Source: Phycisphaerae bacterium
Lineage (GTDB): Bacteria; Planctomycetota; Phycisphaerae; Sedimentisphaerales; Anaerohalosphaeraceae
Assembly (NCBI GenBank): GCA_012729675.1
Contig: JAAYCR010000034.1
Span: 18,125-82,124 of the forward strand
Direction of reading: 5' to 3'
DNA: 64,000 bases
Part shown: piece after piece, positions 60,314 through 64,000 of the stretch
How positions within the stretch are numbered: position 1 is the first letter of the stretch
Layout: the number at the start of each line of letters is the position of its first letter
Translations under genes and position numbers: made by a program
The notes under the pieces: generated by a model
Database searches by the model: none
Told to the model about the DNA's origin: nothing
What the model saw: only the letters and a program-made list of their open reading frames with translations

Positions 60314-61634
60314 GTCCAGAATTAGCTAAAATCGCTGTTTCTGACTCATTAGAAGGGTTTTTAAATTCACCCTTGTTCGTCCTTAATCTATGCTGGGCGC
60401 AGAGTGTGGCTAAGTAATTGGCACAATTTATTTGGCCAAAATCAGGCAGCATCGACACCGCTTTTTGCTGGGTTTCCTCGAATGCTCTGCCGTAAGTATT
60501 GAACGTAAGTTTAGGGTCGGAGTGTCTTGCAAGCTGCTGTGCGACTTTCAAAGGTGCTCCGCTGTTGAGCAGGAAGCTTATGTAGCTGTTGCGAAGACTG
60601 TGGAAAACGATCTTATTTCCCTCAACATCATTCAGTGGTAGTTCTGCTGTTTTTAAGTCCTTTTTTATCATGACGGAAGTTTTGGTCGATTTACTGAACC
60701 CTTGAAATATATTTTCGCTTTCCTCCGCTTTTTTGAAAACTCTTAAACTTTGCAGCATTTGAGCAACCCCGATAGGAATTGGCTGCTTTGCCTCTCTTGC
60801 GTTCTTGGTGGTATCGGCTCTTGCCAGTATAAACGTATTTTGGCCGTCAACATGCAGATCAGACCATCTTAACTGGAAAAGCTCGTTTTTACGCAGTCCT
60901 GTCAAGCCAGCAAGCAAGTATAGAATACCCCTGTCATGACCTGTAGTATTTCTGATGATAATGTTTTTGCTGATGGTTATATGTACAAGTTTGATGAACT
61001 GCTCTGGCGTCAAGGCTCCTTTGCGCTGCGTGCTTCTTTCTTTCCTCATATAAGCCAGCGGATTATCCAAAATCCTGCCTTCATACTTTGCCCAGTTTAG
61101 AAATGTCTTAAGGGCATCGAGATAATGCTTGGCTGTGGTGGCAGTTAGTCCCTTATTTTTGAGTTTGCAAAGGTAATTTTCAAACGACCTCTGATTGATG
61201 TCACGAAAATAATTAAACCCGCATTCCTTTACAATTTTGGTTAGGCGGACTTTCATACGCTCAACATAATCGTCGGATATGTCTCTAGCTTTCAGCATTT
61301 GGATATATTCATCAATTTGGCTGGTCAGATTCCTTGTCGCCTGAGCACGCTGACTTTGGACAAGTTTCCATTTGACAAGCTTTTGAATAATATTAGCAGG
61401 GAGTGAAAGAACCCATGTATCAAGTTCAGTGTTTGCGTCTTGACAGTGCCCTGATGCTACCCAGTTGACAAGCTGTTCGAGTTTGTTGGCGAAAGCCTCC
61501 GATGCTCTTTTGCTCTCAAAAGCGGGCAGCCGATGTCTAATTGCCATGTGGTCTGTGAAGTCAACATACCATTTTCTGCTCTTGATTGTTTTGCCGGTCT
61601 TTTTGTCTTTATATTGTGCCTTGAAGAGTCTCAT
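60042..61634 (-). CDS. tyrosine recombinase (integrase) of the tmRNA-targeting element
   Basis: Site-specific recombinase with an N-terminal arm-binding part, a SAM-like core-binding domain (about 100-190) and the catalytic domain: Arg248 in GLTGLRKNELFQLRW, HSLR (His345, Arg348), His371 in ARHSDPKLT and the nucleophile Tyr381 in FNTYGRAF. GGGAG 7 nt before ATG. Residues after about 440 are read from the antisense strand of tmRNA (GGFEPPSRD is the tRNA-like 3' end backwards), so the last 90 residues arise only in the integrated state. It faces the attachment site, the usual arrangement for tmRNA islands. Overlaps the small HTH gene upstream by 4 bp. Confidence 0.9.
   Translation of the reverse strand: MRLFKAQYKDKKTGKTIKSRKWYVDFTDHMAIRHRLPAFESKRASEAFANKLEQLVNWVASGHCQDANTELDTWVLSLPANIIQKLVKWKLVQSQRAQATRNLTSQIDEYIQMLKARDISDDYVERMKVRLTKIVKECGFNYFRDINQRSFENYLCKLKNKGLTATTAKHYLDALKTFLNWAKYEGRILDNPLAYMRKERSTQRKGALTPEQFIKLVHITISKNIIIRNTTGHDRGILYLLAGLTGLRKNELFQLRWSDLHVDGQNTFILARADTTKNAREAKQPIPIGVAQMLQSLRVFKKAEESENIFQGFSKSTKTSVMIKKDLKTAELPLNDVEGNKIVFHSLRNSYISFLLNSGAPLKVAQQLARHSDPKLTFNTYGRAFEETQQKAVSMLPDFGQINCANYLATLCAQHRLRTNKGEFKNPSNESETAILANSGLEAGGFEPPSRDISDQTSTCVVVQLRFRSFRRRTTGSKTRYFAKVSPLGRKHALRPVRYASFRTNSRTQSVGTGRSIRQPCYTGSCQLNW
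60290..60313. other. attachment site (attL/attR) at the 3' end of ssrA
   Basis: The tmRNA 3' arm CGGGGGTTCGAATCCCCCC and the acceptor strand mark the switch from host to element DNA. The integrase gene begins to depart from tmRNA antisense exactly here. The matching copy would be at the far element end, outside the window. Confidence 0.6.
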
Positions 61635-61831
61635 TTTTGGTCTCCCTCATCTTTGGTCAGTTTGTAGCCGAAATAGTCCAGCAGAATATCAGCGGTTGAG
61701 CAGTAAATGCTCTGGTTCTTTACAAGTATCCGATGAAGCTGGCCTTCGGTTATGCCGGTATCTTTTGATATGCGGTAGCGAGTCTTGCCGCAGGTTTTTA
61801 TCTCTTTTCTTATCGTTTTCAAAATATCCAT
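61631..61831 (-). CDS. small helix-turn-helix DNA-binding protein
   Basis: 66 residues: TRYRISKDTGITEGQLHRILVKNQ is an XRE-type helix-turn-helix, preceded by a short helix and followed by ADILLDYFGYKL. AGGA 7 nt before ATG; its stop overlaps the integrase ATG (ATGA), so the two are translated together. Position and size suit a recombination directionality factor or a Cro-like regulator; I cannot decide which. Confidence 0.8.
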   Translation of the reverse strand: MDILKTIRKEIKTCGKTRYRISKDTGITEGQLHRILVKNQSIYCSTADILLDYFGYKLTKDEGDQK

Positions 61832-61888
61832 CGTTTTTTCCTTTCCGACTGGTATTATAACATATACATGCGCAATGTAAAGTATAAA

Positions 61889-62122
61889 TTAAAAAGGTAT
61901 GTTATCTGAAAGTCTGTTTGTAATTTCTTCAGCGGCTTGTAATTCAGCATCATGGCGGGTTAAACCGCCGTCATATTCCAGAATACCAGCCCTTTCTCCA
62001 TATTCATCCTCAAAACCCTGTTCTTTAATGTACGCAAGCTTTGATTCTAAATGGTTATCTTTGCCATGGCTGATAAACTTGTCACTTGTGGCATATTTTA
62101 AAAAATCAAAATCTACATTCAT
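61889..62122 (-). CDS. small hypothetical protein with EYDGGLTRHDAE motif
   Basis: 77 residues, acidic and soluble. The end ILEYDGGLTRHDAELQAAEE resembles the tail found in primase or replication proteins of many mobile elements, where EYDGG(L/M)SRxEAExxA recurs. AAAGG about 11 nt before ATG. Its role is unknown; the motif suggests association with the primase remnant upstream. Confidence 0.6.
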   Translation of the reverse strand: MNVDFDFLKYATSDKFISHGKDNHLESKLAYIKEQGFEDEYGERAGILEYDGGLTRHDAELQAAEEITNRLSDNIPF

Positions 62123-62228
62123 TTTTATATTAACCTTTCTTCAAGCGTAAAGCCGTAAACAAAACCATCAAATTAATTTAACTGCTTTTAATACAAGAAC
62201 TTACAACTATTTACCGTTATTTTTTGTG

Positions 62229-62311
62229 TCCGATTTGTTTCCGATAGTCTCCGATGACGCAATATGCTACCGTAAACAATCGTAAGCAATCGTAAGCTAA
62301 TCGTAAACGCT
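62229..62311. repeat. iteron-like direct repeats
   Basis: TCCGAT at 62229, 62240 and 62250 (10-11 bp apart), followed by four tandem 10-11 bp units CGTAAACAAT, CGTAAGCAAT, CGTAAGCTAAT, CGTAAACGCT (62271-62311). Helical-turn spacing is typical of Rep-binding iterons or integrase/excisionase arm sites. The gap 62123-62400 has no gene and is A+T-rich. Confidence 0.7.
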
Positions 62312-62400
62312 CGAAAACTATAACGTTTTGATAAATAGATACTTATGTCTTTTTTGTGCATTTGTGTCCGCCTTTCTGATAGAGACTAATCTCAACTTAT

Positions 62401-63282
62401 TTATAAATCAGGCAACTGAAGACCGTTCTGGGCCGCTGGGTAGGGATTTAGGCGGTATTTTGCGGGGCTATTGCCAACGGCACGTTCTACGATCTCGACA
62501 ATTCCAGCTGCTCTTAGTTCATGGAGTCTGTCATAGACCACGCTTCCAAGGCCGGTAGTTTCTTTCAGTTCACTTGCTGTAAAGTTATCTTCAGGTTCGA
62601 ACTTTTCTTCTATTACTTCTTTGAGTCTTTCGGCCCCTGCTGTTAAAGATACGCCAAGGCTTCTCGACAGCGGTTCGGTCATATACTTTTTTACAATATT
62701 ATAATCTTCTATCTGGGCGATGAGATTTCCGTTGTCATCTTTTTGCCTTTGGTATTGGTGCAGTAAAGTGACCGCTTCGATCAGGCTTAACAGCTGCCTG
62801 AAAACTCTTCTTACCTCTACACGATCAGCTGGAATGCAGCTTATCAGTTTATCCGCAAATGGGATTGTAACAGTGTGTGGTTTAAGAAGACGCTGAACCG
62901 TGTGGTGTAAAGCTATTATCGATTCTGTCTGGTTTTGAGGCGTATTTGTTTTAGCGTCATTGGCAAGGCGTTCAATAATTCGTTTACTCTGATCAGCTGA
63001 TTCATTGGCACAGAAGATAAGCAGTCTGGTTCTATCCTCGGCAAATATGCTGTTCAGGCCGAGTGTGGTGCTTTCGATGTAGCTTATGGGTCCTGGCTGG
63101 CATATATGCGATGTTTCCATCTGGCCTGTTTTAGGGTCCCTGGATGGACTCATAAGCCGAAGTACGCCGTCACTGAGCATTTCACGCAAACTCCGGGTAG
63201 TCTCGGCTACATCATCATCCTGCTTTCTGCTACGCTCTCCTGCTATGACAGCTCGGTGGATAACGAAACTGTATAGATTTAT
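62401..63282 (-). pseudogene. N-terminally truncated primase/helicase-type protein
   Basis: The frame is open from a stop at 63283 and reads FVIHRAVIAGERSRKQDDDV then TTRSLREMLSDGVLRLMSP and PGPISYIESTTLGLNSIFAEDR, which is the middle of the large DUF3987-like primase/helicase family of mobile elements, followed by a helical region and a winged-helix end (GLGSVVYDRLHELRAAGIVEIV). The P-loop and primase parts that should precede are missing, and no good start codon exists before TTG 63189 or ATG 63180. It is probably a remnant, though a shorter protein of about 262 residues could still be made. Confidence 0.65.
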
Positions 63283-63291
63283 CTATACAGT
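63268..63291. repeat. 24-bp palindrome at the primase break point
   Basis: ACTGTATAGAT-TT-ATCTATACAGT: 11-bp perfect arms with a 2-bp centre, covering the stop codon that bounds the truncated frame. Could be a recombination site, a regulator-binding site or a deletion scar. Confidence 0.8.
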
Positions 63292-63301
63292 GTAGTTACT
63301 T

Positions 63302-63727
63302 CTACTCCCTGTTATCTAACCCTATTTTCGGGAGGGGGTATCCTGATTTTCGGGATACCCCCTGCATGTTTTTTTTCTTTAATCGCAACAGTCGAAGATT
63401 CGGGATTAAAACCCGACGCTTGACCTGTTTTCCGTTGTATTCAATCTTCCGGGTCATCAATCCCTTTTTGACGAGATTTGATATGTTATCCTCTATCGTT
63501 CCCTGCGGTATCCAAAGCCATCGGGAAAAATAGGGATTGCTTGCGAAACATTCCCCTTTGCTTTTATGAAGCTGTATCACCGCCGAAAGAATGAGTTTTT
63601 CGTTGGTGTTTAGCTCTTTTCGCTGGAGTATTTCCGCCCTGATGTGAACGCCGACTTCTACGGGTGGAGTTTCTTTCCTGCCTGACTGGTTATTGTCGTT
63701 GATTGCTGTTTCCATGATTTTCCTCAT
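63302..63727 (-). CDS. helix-turn-helix protein, replication-initiator-like
   Basis: 141 residues. NTNEKLILSAVIQLHKSKGECFASNPYFSRWLWIPQGTIEDNI, quoted by its parts (NEKLILSAVIQLHKSKGECF and SNPYFSRWL), is the DnaD/RepA-like winged helix used in many plasmid and phage replication or regulatory proteins; LVKKGLMTRKIEYNGKQVKRR forms the wing. The tail is basic. AGGA 8 nt before ATG 63727, and another before ATG 63715. Overlaps the end of the CsrA-like gene. Confidence 0.75.
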   Translation of the reverse strand: MRKIMETAINDNNQSGRKETPPVEVGVHIRAEILQRKELNTNEKLILSAVIQLHKSKGECFASNPYFSRWLWIPQGTIEDNISNLVKKGLMTRKIEYNGKQVKRRVLIPNLRLLRLKKKNMQGVSRKSGYPLPKIGLDNRE

Positions 63728-63884
63728 CTTGGGATTCCTGCCGTTTCGTGATTTTCAGTCCAGGGGCTTCGATGCCGATCTGGTTCTGCCCTTTGCGCTG
63801 GCGCAGTGTAAGCGTTGCAACCGTGCGGCCTTGTGCGTCGGTCAGTGCGAAAACATCGCCGAATCGAAACGTTGTTATGAACAT
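63690..63884 (-). CDS. CsrA-like RNA-binding regulator
   Basis: 64 residues from ATG 63884, with a strong GGAGG 7 nt upstream. FGDVFALTDAQGRTVATLTL and GQNQIGIEAPGLKITKRQES follow CsrA (GExI..., VRIGIEAPxxVxVxRxE), including the RIGIEAP core, except that Arg is replaced by Gln. CsrA dimers bind GGA in mRNA leaders and block translation. The last 15 residues are polar. Its stop lies inside the next gene. A CsrA homologue on a mobile element could reprogramme host translation, but RNA binding is unproven. Confidence 0.65.
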   Translation of the reverse strand: MFITTFRFGDVFALTDAQGRTVATLTLRQRKGQNQIGIEAPGLKITKRQESQDEENHGNSNQRQ

Positions 63885-63895
63885 GTGGGAGCCTC

Positions 63896-64000
63896 CTATT
63901 TCAATTCTACCGGCGTTGCGCGATACATTTCCTCGTTGACAAAGCCGACGCCCTTGCACGCCTTGCATTTGTCCGCGTCGATGCCGCTGCAATACGGGCA
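63896..64000 (-). CDS. zinc-binding protein, C-terminal end only
   Basis: The last 34 codons up to TAG at 63896-63898 read CPYCSGIDADKCKACKGVGF then VNEEMYRATPVELK. Two CxxC pairs (CPYC and CKAC) form a DnaJ-type or zinc-knuckle fold. The start is outside the window. The stop is 12 bp upstream of the CsrA-like ATG, so they share a transcript. Confidence 0.7.
   Translation of the reverse strand, partial: CPYCSGIDADKCKACKGVGFVNEEMYRATPVELK

Larger units (their letters stand above)
60314..64000. mobile_element. integrative element in ssrA (right end beyond window)
   Basis: From the tmRNA 3' end to the window edge all genes are on the minus strand, visibly richer in A+T than the host genes, and of mobile-element type: integrase, two HTH proteins, a primase/helicase remnant, a CsrA-like protein. 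Iteron-like repeats at 62229-62311 suggest a replication or arm-binding region. No capsid, relaxase or secretion genes are seen in this part, so phage, ICE or satellite cannot be told apart. Confidence 0.8.

Noticed and set aside
1..64000. CRISPR array
   Set aside because: No regularly spaced identical repeats with unique spacers were seen; the repeat families present are dispersed palindromes.

Overview
The window reads as chromosomal DNA of a Gram-negative bacterium, most likely a member of the Planctomycetota, class Phycisphaerae (inference, not a database result). The pointers are lipid A (lpxB) and lipoprotein genes, small prepilin-like proteins ending in an ADGSV-type motif, a HEAT-repeat protein, a lone GH127 glycosidase, a four-helix-bundle (S23-type) gene, and several families of short dispersed intergenic repeats. 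Most of the window is moderately GC-rich, tightly packed housekeeping sequence. Promoters resembling sigma-70 sites with 15-17 bp spacers can be read upstream of many units.

Layout: 1-3651 is an etfB-etfA-acyl-CoA dehydrogenase operon on the minus strand. A glycine-rich RRM protein follows (3885-4313), then a minus operon of a lipoprotein foldase, acpS, mnmG and lpxB (4410-9005). This operon is divergent from mgtE (9340-10722), whose leader carries two mutually exclusive hairpins, one of which would hide the ribosome binding site. addA and an M24 peptidase follow on the minus strand (10758-15737). An orphan promoter-terminator pair (candidate small RNA, 15881-16010), a rhomboid protease and an SH3 protein lie on the plus strand.

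The most unusual locus is 18893-23267. A perfect CRP/FNR-type palindrome precedes an operon of a [NiFe]-hydrogenase large subunit, a Tat-exported small subunit and a methyl-accepting chemotaxis protein, the last two overlapping by 4 bp. The large subunit ends exactly at the DPCxxCxxH motif with no cleavable tail, a property known for H2-sensing hydrogenases. The small subunit has Glu where the second proximal-cluster Cys is expected, and it has no membrane anchor. I propose a periplasmic H2-sensing (hydrogen-taxis) module.

23284-38766 holds azoR with an operator-like palindrome, a tandem array of prepilin-like genes with a decayed third copy, ahcY, tRNA-Leu(GAG), a HEAT protein, a YgjP-type metallopeptidase, tandem cyclophilins, a VanZ-like protein, GH127, a Na/Pi transporter, tRNA-Glu(CTC) and a heavily deleted SLC13 transporter. 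38817-58850 is a long, mostly minus-strand block: mfd, a dus enzyme, a WaaP-like kinase, cysS, ispF, hisB, hisC, accD, rpe, pgk, gapA, tilS, a BamD-like lipoprotein and a TPR protein. Imperfect palindromic repeats sit between many of these genes.

59963-60313 is the tmRNA gene (ssrA). An integrated element begins at its 3' end and continues past the window end. It carries a tyrosine integrase whose reading frame is completed by antisense tmRNA sequence, small HTH proteins, iteron-like direct repeats, a truncated primase/helicase with a 24-bp palindrome at its break, a CsrA-like protein and a zinc-binding protein. The element is visibly more A+T-rich than the host genes.
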